Positions 35,679 to 44,163 of a stretch of DNA of 64,000 nt are shown in pieces (positions within the stretch are counted from its first letter, which is position 1; every line of letters begins with the position of its first letter). The stretch covers positions 62,001-126,000 of the forward strand of contig CALFLL010000072.1 in assembly GCA_937880845.1 (NCBI GenBank), in the 5' to 3' direction. The notes under the pieces were generated by a model, which made no database searches, was not told the origin of the DNA, and saw only the letters and a list, made by a program, of their open reading frames with translations. The translations under genes were made by a program, and so were the position numbers. The DNA is from an uncultured Drancourtella sp. GTDB lineage: Bacteria > Bacillota > Clostridia > Lachnospirales > Lachnospiraceae.

Positions 35679-36589
35679 TTTTTGATATTTATGAAAACAA
35701 TGCCTATGATATTGAGCAGGAATTAAAGAGAAGACATCCAGAGTTAAATCTGGTGGCTCTGATTGGTTCTGTAAGGGATAAAGGATGCCTGGAAAAGGTA
35801 TTTCAAACCTACCATCCACAATTAGTATTCCATGCAGCAGCACATAAGCATGTACCTTTAATGGAAACAAGTCCGAATGAGGCCATCAAGAATAATGTAT
35901 TTGGAACTTACAATACAGCACGGCTTGCCAATGAATATGGTGTAGAGAAGTTTGTATTGATTTCTACGGATAAAGCAGTAAACCCGACAAACATTATGGG
36001 TGCAAGTAAGAGAATGTGTGAGATGGTGGTACAGATGATGTCCAGAAACTCTAAAGGGACTCAGTTTGCAGCGGTACGTTTTGGAAATGTACTGGGAAGC
36101 AATGGTAGTGTCATCCCACTCTTTAAAAAGCAGATTGCAGAAGGAGGACCGGTTACAGTAACAGATCCGAAGATCATCCGGTATTTTATGACAATTCCGG
36201 AAGCAGTTTCACTTGTATTGACTGCAGGTTCTTATGCCAAGGGTGGAGAAATCTTTGTCCTTGATATGGGAGAACCGGTGAAGATTGTGGATTTGGCGAC
36301 TAACCTGATCAAGCTGTCCGGATTAAAACCGGGAAGAGATATTGAGATCAAGTTTACCGGATTACGTCCGGGAGAAAAACTGTATGAAGAACTTCTGATG
36401 GCAGAAGAGGGACTGCATAAGACGGATAATAATCTGATTTTTATTGGAGAACCAATCGAGATGGATGATGAGAAGTTCCTGATGCAGCTGGCAGAATTAA
36501 AAGATGCGTGTTATAAAGAAGTCAATGATGTAAAGAAACGGGTTTCTGAAATCGTGACAACGTATCAATATAAGAAGGAAGAGCAATAA
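35618..36589 (+). pseudogene. Dehydratase catalytic domain, out-of-frame continuation
   Basis: From GGC at 35618 the frame reads GSIGSELCRQIAAYGAKQLL and continues unbroken to 36,589. It holds HAAAHKHVPLME, STDKAVNPTNIMGASKRMCE with the catalytic region, VRFGNVLGSNGSVIPLF and GLRPGEKLYEELL. All residues expected of the SDR catalytic domain are present and no other lesion is seen. It has no plausible start of its own (the first in-frame GTG at 35,753 lies inside the domain with no ribosome site). It therefore depends on the poly-G tract being in frame. Confidence 0.85.
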
Positions 36590-36761
36590 GATCTGAACCA
36601 GATCAAATCGTCGCTTTGTCGCGTTTGGGTGGAACGGTGGTCATAGGTATGAAGGTTATTCACCCGGCATTTTTCCGGGTGAAATGGCGGAGCATACCCT
36701 TTTGCTCTTCCATTCATCTGTCAAATAAAACGACAGAGCCTATTTGAGAAAAGAGGACTTC
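36590..36761 (+). promoter_or_regulatory. Structured leader upstream of loaP
   Basis: A non-coding stretch rich in hairpins. GATCTG (36590-36595)/CAGATC (36599-36604); TTCACCCGG (36659-36667)/CCGGGTGAA (36675-36683), enclosed by GGTATG (36646-36651)/CATACC (36693-36698); CTGTC/GACAG near 36,718-36,736. None is followed by a T run. LoaP family proteins need an RNA hairpin in the target leader, so the nested hairpin at 36,646-36,698 is the best candidate recognition element. Confidence 0.5.
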
Positions 36762-37271
36762 ATGTGGTATGTAGTACAGGTAAGAACAGGGACGGAAGAG
36801 GAAATCCTTGCACAGTGCAAGAAAATTCTTGATTCTGAAGTATTGGAACGAGGTTTTATCCCTTATTATGAAAGTTTGAAAAAATATCAGGGAGAATGGC
36901 ATCTGGAAGAAAAGATTCTGTTTCCAGGATATGTGTTTATGATTACAGAAGATATACAAAAACTGTATATGGAATTAAAACAGGTGATCGGACTGACAAA
37001 GATTATCGGGACAGGAGAAGAACTAATTCCATTGTCTTTGGAAGAGGTTTGTTTCCTGAAAGAATTTGGAAAAGAAACACAGGTGGTAGAACTATCTGTT
37101 GGGAAAATTGTAAATGGGAAAACCATTATCACAGATGGACCATTGAAAGGGAAAGAGAGATTCATTAGAAAGATTGACAGACATAAACGAAAAGCCTATC
37201 TGGAGATTCCAATGTTTGGAAAAATAATGGAAACACAGGTGGGGCTGGAAATTAAAGAAAAAATAAAATGA
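36762..37271 (+). CDS. loaP: LoaP-type antiterminator (NusG paralogue)
   Basis: 169 residues. N-terminal NGN domain (MWYVVQVRTGTEEEILAQC; LFPGYVFMITED) and C-terminal KOW domain (DGPLKGKERFIRKIDRHKRKAYLEI). NusG-like factors of this kind promote processive antitermination of long polysaccharide and antibiotic operons in Firmicutes. In-frame TTG 36744 exists, but GAGG 5 nt before ATG 36762 and the MWYV start fit better. It sits immediately before a terminator and a biosynthetic operon of about 22 kb, the position expected for LoaP. Confidence 0.92.
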   Translation: MWYVVQVRTGTEEEILAQCKKILDSEVLERGFIPYYESLKKYQGEWHLEEKILFPGYVFMITEDIQKLYMELKQVIGLTKIIGTGEELIPLSLEEVCFLKEFGKETQVVELSVGKIVNGKTIITDGPLKGKERFIRKIDRHKRKAYLEIPMFGKIMETQVGLEIKEKIK

Positions 37272-37280
37272 AAGAAGAAA

Positions 37281-37309
37281 ACAGTCTGATTATGCAGACT
37301 GTTTTTTGT
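37281..37309 (+). terminator. Intrinsic terminator between loaP and the biosynthetic operon
   Basis: Perfect 9-bp stem AACAGTCTG (37281-37289)/CAGACTGTT (37296-37304), T run to 37308. No promoter is evident between it and the next gene, so read-through would be needed; the expected LoaP target. Confidence 0.9.
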
Positions 37310-37332
37310 AAATAAATAAAGGAGTGATAAAA

Positions 37333-38556
37333 ATGACAAAAAAGCAAAATATACCATTTTCACCACCAGATATTTCGGAAAAAGAGATAGAAGGGGTAGT
37401 AGAAGCGTTAAAAAGTGGATGGATCACGACGGGACCGAAAACAAAAGAATTTGAAAGGAAAATCGCAGAGTATTGTGAAGTAAATAAGGCGGTTTGTTTG
37501 AATTCAGCTACAGCATGTGAAGAATCTATTTTGAGACTTCTTGGTATTGGAAAAGGAGATGAAATAATTACTTCTGCCTATACTTATACGGCATCAGCAA
37601 GTCCGGTTATACATGTTGGGGCGAATTTAGTACTGGTAGATACAAAAGAAGATAGTTTTGAGATGGATTATGATCAATTAGAAGCTGCGATTACAGAGAA
37701 AACAAAAGCAATTATCGCTGTAGATTTGGGTGGTGTTATTTGTGATTATGAAAAAATCTTTGAAATTGTGGAAAAGAAAAAGAAATTGTTCCATCCTGAA
37801 AATGAAATTCAGAAGGCAATTGGACGAGTTGTAGTAATTGCAGATGCTGCTCATGCTTTTGGAGCAAAGAAAAAAATAAATGGAGAATGGAAAATGTGTG
37901 GTTCCATTGCGGATTTCACAAGCTTTTCCTTCCATGCGGTAAAGAATCTGACGACAGCAGAAGGTGGAGCACTTACTTGGAAGAGCATTGATGGAGTTGA
38001 TGATGAATGGATTTATAAACAATTTATGCTTCTATCTCTACATGGACAGTCTAAAGATGCTTTGGCTAAAACACAGCTTGGAGCATGGGAGTATGATATT
38101 GTATCACCAGCATACAAATGCAATATGACCGATATTATGGCAGCGATTGGCTTGGCACAGCTAGAAAGATATCCGGGGCTTTTACAAAGAAGAAAAGAGA
38201 TTATAGAAAAATATGACAAATCATTAAAACCGCTTGGAATAAAAGTGTTAGATCATTATGGAGATGCTCACTGTTCGACAGGACACCTTTATTTAACGAG
38301 AATTCCTGGAATCAAAAGGGAAGAAGCTAATAAAATTATTGAGAAAATGGCGGAAGAAGGTATTGCGACAAATGTACATTATAAGCCATTGCCAATGTTG
38401 ACAGCTTATAAAAATCTAGGATTCAAAATAGAAGATTATCCAAATGCATATAAGCAGTTTGAAAATGAAATTACACTTCCATTACATACGCTTTTGAGTG
38501 ATACGGATATAAAAGTAATCCTTAAAAAATATAAGGAGGCTTTTCAATATGTATAA
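37333..38556 (+). CDS. DegT/DnrJ/EryC1-type sugar aminotransferase (1)
   Basis: 407 residues. PLP-dependent amination of a nucleotide keto-sugar. N-terminal IPFSPPDISEKEIEGVVEALKSGWI followed by TGPKTKEFE; Asp171 in VIADAAHAFGA pairs with the PLP ring, and Lys204 in SFSFHAVKNLT is the Schiff-base lysine. In-frame GTG 37324 overlaps AAGGAG, so ATG 37333 is chosen. Probably acts on the 4-keto sugar made by the dehydratases of this locus. Overlaps the next start by eight bases. Confidence 0.92.
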   Translation: MTKKQNIPFSPPDISEKEIEGVVEALKSGWITTGPKTKEFERKIAEYCEVNKAVCLNSATACEESILRLLGIGKGDEIITSAYTYTASASPVIHVGANLVLVDTKEDSFEMDYDQLEAAITEKTKAIIAVDLGGVICDYEKIFEIVEKKKKLFHPENEIQKAIGRVVVIADAAHAFGAKKKINGEWKMCGSIADFTSFSFHAVKNLTTAEGGALTWKSIDGVDDEWIYKQFMLLSLHGQSKDALAKTQLGAWEYDIVSPAYKCNMTDIMAAIGLAQLERYPGLLQRRKEIIEKYDKSLKPLGIKVLDHYGDAHCSTGHLYLTRIPGIKREEANKIIEKMAEEGIATNVHYKPLPMLTAYKNLGFKIEDYPNAYKQFENEITLPLHTLLSDTDIKVILKKYKEAFQYV

Positions 38557-38941
38557 AAATTATGGAAAAAGAATTTGTGACTTAATATTATCTTTAATTG
38601 CTTTACCTATCGTAGGCTTTTTTATTGTAGTTATTGGGATTAGTATACTTATTTTTGATGGCAGACCAGTATTTTATAATTCAGACCGTAGAGGGAAAAA
38701 TGGGAAAGTCTATAAAATGTATAAATTTAGAACAATGAAAGTGAATGCTCCGGATTTAAGAAACTCAGATGGATCAACTTTTAATAGTAGCGATGATATG
38801 CGAGTTACTAAAATTGGAAAAATTTTAAGAAAATTAAGTATAGATGAGATACCTCAAATTTTAAATGTTTTAACAGGAGATAGCGGTATAATAGGAACAA
38901 CCAAGAAAAACCTTGATTTTACAGGGGGTTCGCTGGCTTAG
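38549..38941 (+). pseudogene. Truncated initiating sugar transferase (PglC/WbaP catalytic type)
   Basis: 130 codons of a polyprenyl-phosphate phosphoglycosyl transferase. Present: membrane-inserted N-terminal helix (DLILSLIALPIVGFFIVVIGISI), YKMYKFRTMK, and the catalytic Asp99-Glu100 in SIDEIPQILNVLTGD. Missing: everything after the first GD-S-IG motif, including the conserved PRP and DVRPGLTG parts (about 70 residues). The frame instead runs into unrelated sequence (TTKKNLDFTGGSLA) and stops. AAGGAGG precedes the ATG. Likely inactive; an intact homologue is at 43,039. Confidence 0.85.
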
Positions 38942-39157
38942 TCGAATTTTGTTATGATAATTTTTCTTTGTGTTGTGTCGATTGAGCGGGGGAACAAATA
39001 TAAAAGAATGGTTTCTTGGATGCTTATTTTGACCCACACTATAAGTTGAAAAATTATGATAAGGAGGTTTGACCTAGCCTGCGAATGATCTTTTTAATAA
39101 GAACATTCACAGGCTAGTCGTCGTGTTAAAAAACTTACCTAATAAAAACAAATAATT
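38942..39157. other. Insertion or deletion scar with an inverted repeat
   Basis: Non-coding sequence after the truncated transferase, with no continuation of that gene in any frame. It contains a 14-nt inverted repeat, CTAGCCTGCGAATG (39074-39087) against CATTCACAGGCTAG (39104-39117), one mismatch, without a T run. It looks like the remains of a recombination or IS event, but I cannot name an element. Confidence 0.5.
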
Positions 39158-39175
39158 ATGAGGAGTGTGTTGAAA

Positions 39176-39685
39176 ATGGGAAGAAAATTATTAATTGTAG
39201 CCTCTAAAAGATATGGAGATTATGTGAAAGAGATAGCAGAGTCAATGGGATGCTTTGAGGAAATCTCCTTTGTAGATAATGACAGAGAAGGAGCTATTGG
39301 AAAACTGGAGGATGTGGAAAGCTTTTATCCGGAATATAACTGTGCAATAGCTGCATGTGACGATGGAACAGAAAGACTTGAGTGGAATAAAAAGTTGGAG
39401 ACACTTTACAATATTCCAGTCTTAGCTCATATGGACTCTACTATTTCTCCATCAGCTGATCTATTGCCAGGTTGTATTGTTGAACCAAGAGTTGTTATTG
39501 GCTGTAGAACTACTATTGGACAGGCAGCAGTAATTGGAGCTAATTCTGTGATAGAGCCATATTGCATTGTTGGAGATAGTTGTACATTAAAATCAGGAAC
39601 AATCGTTAAAAGTACAAGTGCGTTAAATATAGGAACTGAAACAGAGCAGGGAAGTGTTTTATTTAAACCCTTAACAATGAAATAA
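39176..39685 (+). CDS. NeuD/PglD-type sugar O- or N-acyltransferase
   Basis: 169 residues. N-terminal Rossmann-like half (KLLIVASKRYGDYVKEIAESMG; VDNDREGAIGKLEDVE) and a left-handed beta-helix of hexapeptide repeats (ISPSADLLPGCIVEPRVVIG; IGQAAVIGANSVIEP). In bacillosamine synthesis PglD acetylates the 4-amino sugar; a similar job here is inferred from the neighbouring dehydratase, aminotransferase and PglC-like genes. GAGGAG 10 nt before ATG 39176; upstream ATG 39158 lies on the ribosome site. Confidence 0.85.
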   Translation: MGRKLLIVASKRYGDYVKEIAESMGCFEEISFVDNDREGAIGKLEDVESFYPEYNCAIAACDDGTERLEWNKKLETLYNIPVLAHMDSTISPSADLLPGCIVEPRVVIGCRTTIGQAAVIGANSVIEPYCIVGDSCTLKSGTIVKSTSALNIGTETEQGSVLFKPLTMK

Positions 39686-39721
39686 TCGGAATTAAAAGTT
39701 ATAGGAAAGGATGCCCTCTCA

Positions 39722-41692
39722 ATGTGCGTGGGGGGGGGATACGCAATGAATAGTAAAACGAATGAAAAAAATATGGAGATGAATCATACCAAGCAAAAAA
39801 GTACACCAAATATACGTTGGATGCTTGTCGGATATGATTTGATTGTATATGCAATAGTTGCATTAATCCTTTTAGTGTTATATGGAGGAATGGATAAATT
39901 ATCAACTGTTGGAGTTTTTCAGCAGATTGCTCTTTCTGCCGTGTGTATTTTTAGCGCACGTCTTTTGGGGAAAATTTATGGGCAAGTGTGGAGATATGGT
40001 GGTATCCAGTGCTATATTCGCTTGTTGTTCACTGATTCTATCGCTTTTATAGTGTATCTGGGTCTGGAACTCCTGCTTCCAGTTCAAAAAATAACATTTG
40101 CCAGATTGCTTTCATTAGTTAGTTTGAATCTTTTAGGAGCTTTGGCACTTCGCATGATGTATCGTTATGCATATAAGTGTGGAAATCAAGAAACGACGAG
40201 AGGAAAGTTTCTTTCCATATTATTACATACTTTTTCTGGAATTGAAGCAGGAAATGAAAAAGAAGTTCAAAAGATAAAAGTTGCAATTATTGGTGCGGGC
40301 AGAGTTGGTGTAAGTTTAGCTGAAGAACTGTTAAATAATGCTGAAGCAGCTTACATTCCGAGATGTTTTATTGACATTAATAAAGAAAAAGTTGGACGTG
40401 ACATACATGGAATTCCTGTGTGGTCGGAAGATGAAGCAACATTTAAGCGTTTGGGAGAGTTTGAGGTACAGGAAATTATTTTTGCAATCCCATCAATGGA
40501 CGCTAAGAAAAAGAAAGCACTTTATGATTATTACAAAGATGCAGGATATAAATTGAAAGTATATGATTACCCGACTGTGTATGCTGCAGGAGGAAAAAGA
40601 CATCTTAGAGAATTTGATATTGAGGAACTTTTATTCAGAAAACCGATGGTGGTTTCTGATGAAAGAACAAATGCATACTACAAGGATAAAATTGTGCTGA
40701 TCACTGGCGGAGGCGGTTCGATTGGTTCTGAACTGTGCCGGCAGTTGGCAAAAATGCAGCCAAAGAAAATCATTATTTTGGATATTTATGAGAATGGAGC
40801 TTATGACGTTCAGCAGGAATTGAAGATAGCGTATGGAACTAGCTTAGATTTACAGATCGAAATTTGCTCCATTACCCATAGAAAAGCACTTGAACGGGTA
40901 TTTGAAAAATATCATCCGCAGATCATTATCAATGCAGCAGCTCATAAACATGTTCCTCTGATGGAGCATAACTGTGTAGAAGCTATCTATAACAATGTGT
41001 TTGGTACACAGAATCTGGTAGAACTTTGCGAAGAATATGGAGCAGAACGCTTTATGATGGTATCCACAGATAAAGCGGTGAATCCAACCAATGTCATGGG
41101 TGCTACAAAGAGAATGTGCGAAATGATCGTTCAGAGTGCAAGTACACATGGAAAAGTAAAATACAGTGCAACACGATTTGGGAATGTACTTGGCAGTGCA
41201 GGATCAGTTATTCCGCTTTTTAAACGTCAGATTGCTAATGGCGGTCCTGTTACAGTTACCGATAAGAGGATCATCAGATATTTCATGACAATTCCGGAAG
41301 CATCACAGCTTGTTCTTCAGAGTGGGGCTATTGCAAATAACGGAGAATTATTTGTTTTGGATATGGGACAGCCGGTAAAGATTATGGATTTGGCAGAGAA
41401 CATGATCCGTTTATCTGGCGTTCAGGGAATTGAAATTATTGAAACAGGATTAAGACCAGGAGAAAAACTGTATGAGGAATTATTGGTTAAAACAGAAGAA
41501 CTGGATAAGACCGATAATAGCATGATTTTTATTGAAAGGGATACAGCTTTAAATAAAGAAGAGATTTACAAAAAAATCAAAGTTCTTAGAGAGGCCTGTG
41601 ATACTGGCGATGATTTGATTGCAAAAGAAGCTCTCCGAAGTGTTGTACCAACATTTAAGACACCAGAAGAGGTAAATAAAGAGATTGCATAA
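39722..41692 (+). CDS. Membrane UDP-sugar 4,6-dehydratase (PglF/CapD type), paralogue 2, poly-G near the start
   Basis: 656 codons from ATG 39722, or 648 from in-frame ATG 39746. Four membrane helices (about 30-150), a Rossmann-like domain (VAIIGAGRVGVSLAEELLN), then the catalytic SDR domain (VLITGGGGSIGSELCRQ; AAAHKHVPLME; STDKAVNPTNVMGATKRMCE). Makes a UDP-4-keto-6-deoxy sugar, probably from UDP-GlcNAc. G9 lies at 39730-39738 between the two start codons. With nine G, ATG 39722 is in frame; eight or ten G would send it to a stop within about 10 codons, leaving only ATG 39746. AGGAAAGGA fits ATG 39722 better. Currently ON. Confidence 0.9.
   Translation: MCVGGGYAMNSKTNEKNMEMNHTKQKSTPNIRWMLVGYDLIVYAIVALILLVLYGGMDKLSTVGVFQQIALSAVCIFSARLLGKIYGQVWRYGGIQCYIRLLFTDSIAFIVYLGLELLLPVQKITFARLLSLVSLNLLGALALRMMYRYAYKCGNQETTRGKFLSILLHTFSGIEAGNEKEVQKIKVAIIGAGRVGVSLAEELLNNAEAAYIPRCFIDINKEKVGRDIHGIPVWSEDEATFKRLGEFEVQEIIFAIPSMDAKKKKALYDYYKDAGYKLKVYDYPTVYAAGGKRHLREFDIEELLFRKPMVVSDERTNAYYKDKIVLITGGGGSIGSELCRQLAKMQPKKIIILDIYENGAYDVQQELKIAYGTSLDLQIEICSITHRKALERVFEKYHPQIIINAAAHKHVPLMEHNCVEAIYNNVFGTQNLVELCEEYGAERFMMVSTDKAVNPTNVMGATKRMCEMIVQSASTHGKVKYSATRFGNVLGSAGSVIPLFKRQIANGGPVTVTDKRIIRYFMTIPEASQLVLQSGAIANNGELFVLDMGQPVKIMDLAENMIRLSGVQGIEIIETGLRPGEKLYEELLVKTEELDKTDNSMIFIERDTALNKEEIYKKIKVLREACDTGDDLIAKEALRSVVPTFKTPEEVNKEIA
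39730..39738 (+). repeat. Poly-G tract G9 between two in-frame start codons
   Basis: Nine G directly after ATG-TGC-GT. Eight G gives a TGA at the seventh codon, ten G gives a TAG at the eleventh. Length changes would therefore tune translation of the dehydratase. Confidence 0.88.
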
Positions 41693-41735
41693 AAAATAAC
41701 CACAACATGGAACGATATAAAAGAGGTAATTACAT

Positions 41736-43019
41736 ATGTTTAAAGAGAACAATAATTTTGAAAAATTTGAATCAAAAGTTTGGCTGAGCAGTCCGACTAT
41801 GCATGGTCCGGAAATTGAATATGTAAAAGAAGCGTATGAAACAAACTGGATGTCTACTGTTGGTAAAAATATCAATGAAGTAGAAAGAATGGCATGTGAG
41901 TATATCGGTTGCAAATATGCAGTTGCATTATCAGCAGGAACAGCCTCTCTGCATCTGGCAATGAAACTGGCAGGCATTGAAGCGTATGGTATGCCAAAGG
42001 TTGGGCATGGTGCATTAGAGGGAAAGAAAGTATTTTGCTCTGATATGACTTTTGATGCAACTGTAAACCCGGTAGTTTATGAAGGCGGAGAGCCGGTATT
42101 TATTGATACAGAGTATGACACTTGGAACATGGATCCGGTTGCATTAGAAAAAGCATTTGAAATTTATCCGGATACAAAGGTTGTGGTTGTTGCCCATCTT
42201 TATGGAACTCCGGGTAAAGTAGATGAGTTAAATGCAGTTATTAAAAAGCATGGAGCTATTTTAGTAGAAGATGCAGCAGAATCTATGGGGGCTACATATA
42301 AAGGCGTGCAAACAGGTATGTTTGGAAAATATAACACCATTTCGTTTAACGGAAATAAGATCATTACCGGTAGTGCCGGTGGATGTTTCCTGACAGATGA
42401 TGAAGAAGCGGCAAATAAGGTTCGTAAGTGGTCTACTCAGGCGAGAGAAAATGCTGCATGGTATCAGCATGAAGAACTGGGATACAACTATCGTATGAGT
42501 AATGTGGTTGCTGGTGTTGTTCGTGGACAGTTCCCTTACCTGAAAGAGCATATTGCGCAGAAGAAAGCAATTTTTGAGAGATATAAAGAGGGCTTAAAAG
42601 GGCTGCCGGTATCTATGAATCCAATGGATTTGGAAAATTCTGAACCAAATTACTGGTTGTCTTGTCTGATTATTGATAAGGAAGCAATGTGCAAACAGGT
42701 TCGTGGTGAGCAGGACGTGTGCTATGTAAAAGAAACAGGAAAGTCTTGCCCGACAGAAATTCTGGAAGCTATCTCGTCTATTAATGCAGAGGGACGTCCG
42801 ATTTGGAAACCGATGCATATGCAGCCGATTTATCGCTTAAATCCATTTGTTGTCAGAGATGGAAATGGACGTGCCAGATCAAATGCTTACATTGCTGGTG
42901 GTGTAGCTGATGTAGGAATGGATATTTTTACAAGAGGACTATGCTTACCAAGTGACAATAAAATGACAGTAGAGCAGCAGGAGAGAATAATAAAAGTGAT
43001 AAGAGCTTGCTTTATGTAA
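41736..43019 (+). CDS. DegT/DnrJ/EryC1-type sugar aminotransferase (2), PglE-like
   Basis: 427 residues. KVWLSSPTMHGPEIEYVKEAYETNWMSTVG start is characteristic of the PglE/LegC-type 4-aminotransferases. Asp179 (LVEDAAESMGA) and Schiff-base Lys208 (SFNGNKIITGSAGG). A loop of about 30 residues (about 315-350, REQDVCYVKETGKSCP) is longer than in aminotransferase 1. Aminates the 4-keto sugar from the dehydratase encoded 44 bases upstream. Confidence 0.93.
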   Translation: MFKENNNFEKFESKVWLSSPTMHGPEIEYVKEAYETNWMSTVGKNINEVERMACEYIGCKYAVALSAGTASLHLAMKLAGIEAYGMPKVGHGALEGKKVFCSDMTFDATVNPVVYEGGEPVFIDTEYDTWNMDPVALEKAFEIYPDTKVVVVAHLYGTPGKVDELNAVIKKHGAILVEDAAESMGATYKGVQTGMFGKYNTISFNGNKIITGSAGGCFLTDDEEAANKVRKWSTQARENAAWYQHEELGYNYRMSNVVAGVVRGQFPYLKEHIAQKKAIFERYKEGLKGLPVSMNPMDLENSEPNYWLSCLIIDKEAMCKQVRGEQDVCYVKETGKSCPTEILEAISSINAEGRPIWKPMHMQPIYRLNPFVVRDGNGRARSNAYIAGGVADVGMDIFTRGLCLPSDNKMTVEQQERIIKVIRACFM

Positions 43020-43038
43020 AAAAAGAGGAATGAAAACT

Positions 43039-43698
43039 ATGGAAAAGAAACACAAACCATATGGAATATATGAAAAATATGTCAAAAGAATTTTAGATAT
43101 TATATGTTCATTGATTGTAATTATCCTTTTTGGATGGCTATTTATTATAGTTGCATTTTTAGTGAGATTCAAATTAGGGAGTCCGATTATTTTTAAGCAA
43201 CCTAGACCAGGAAAAAATGGTGAAATTTTTAATTTGTACAAATTCCGTACTATGACAGATGATAGAGATGAAAAAGGTGAATTGCTGCCGGATGCTCAAC
43301 GTTTAACTCCTTTTGGAAGATGGCTAAGAAGTACGAGTTTAGATGAATTGCCAGAAGTTTTTTGTATACTGATTGGCACTATGAGTCTAATTGGACCAAG
43401 ACCTTTGGCGGTAAAGTATTTACCTTATTACAATGAATATGAAATGCATCGTCATGATGTAAGACCGGGATTAACTGGATTGGCTCAAGTTAGTGGGAGA
43501 AATTTCGTTAATTGGGATGAAAGATTTGCGTATGATGTTAAATATGTAAATAAAATAACCTTTTGGAATGATTTGAAAATTATATTTTTAACTGTGAAAG
43601 CGGTCGTAAAAAGAACTGGAATTGAAGCCTGCGGTAGCTTTACATTGCAGGATTTTGATGAGTACAGGCAAAATCAGATAAAGCATGGAGAACAATAG
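43039..43698 (+). CDS. Initiating phospho-sugar transferase, PglC-like
   Basis: 219 residues. Transfers a sugar-1-phosphate to undecaprenyl phosphate to start the repeat unit. Re-entrant N-terminal helix (ILDIICSLIVIILFGWLFIIVAFL), FKQPRPGKNGEIF, YKFRTM, catalytic Asp101-Glu102 in SLDELPE, LIGPRPL and DVRPGLTGLAQVSGRN. Complete, in contrast to the truncated copy at 38,549. GAGG is 10 nt from ATG 43039 and only 1 nt from ATG 43030. The substrate is probably UDP-diNAc-bacillosamine or a relative. Confidence 0.92.
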   Translation: MEKKHKPYGIYEKYVKRILDIICSLIVIILFGWLFIIVAFLVRFKLGSPIIFKQPRPGKNGEIFNLYKFRTMTDDRDEKGELLPDAQRLTPFGRWLRSTSLDELPEVFCILIGTMSLIGPRPLAVKYLPYYNEYEMHRHDVRPGLTGLAQVSGRNFVNWDERFAYDVKYVNKITFWNDLKIIFLTVKAVVKRTGIEACGSFTLQDFDEYRQNQIKHGEQ

Positions 43699-43699
43699 A

Positions 43700-44160
43700 A
43701 TGGAAATATTATATAGAGAAATAAAAGAAGAGGATATTTTAACTCAAAAAAAAGAAATACTTGAATTATTTAAGTTACTTTTTGAAGAGGATAAAAAAAG
43801 AGAAAAAATATCTGAAATGTATTATGAAAATATGTCTAAATTTTGCAAAGATGGAAGTGCGATATTATTAGGTGCTTTTTGCAAAAATGTATTAGTAGGT
43901 TTTCATTGGGCTTATGAAATAAATTGGGGGGGCAGAAACGGATACACAGTTATTTCATAGCTGTCAATGAATCTTATCAGAATATGTCTGTTGGAACTAA
44001 GCTCCAAAAAATGCTGGAAAAAATTGCTATATCAAGAGAGATATATATTATAGATACTAATTGTGAAAAAGAAAATAAACAATCATATAGATACCACTTA
44101 AAACAAGGTTTTGAGGTGGAAAGTTATCGAATGATAAAGAAATTGGAAGATAGAGGTGCA
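43700..44160 (+). pseudogene. GNAT acetyltransferase domain, frameshifted at G7
   Basis: The first frame (start ATG 43700, GGAG 9 nt upstream) encodes MEILYREIKEEDIL to FHWAYEINWG and then ends early at 43,960 because of G7 (43926-43932). The +1 frame continues the fold with HSYFIAVNESYQNMSVGTKLQK, the acetyl-CoA-binding helix region, to about 44,160. Five or eight G would join the halves into a GNAT of about 155 residues. No stop separates it from the GNAT gene at 44,164, so the ON form could be a two-GNAT fusion. Probable phase-variable sugar N-acetyltransferase, or a simple lesion. Confidence 0.7.
43926..43932 (+). repeat. Poly-G tract G7 in the GNAT gene
   Basis: Seven G at the point where the GNAT reading frame shifts; the shortest of the four runs in the locus and the weakest as a slippage site. 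Confidence 0.75.
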
Positions 44161-44163
44161 GAA

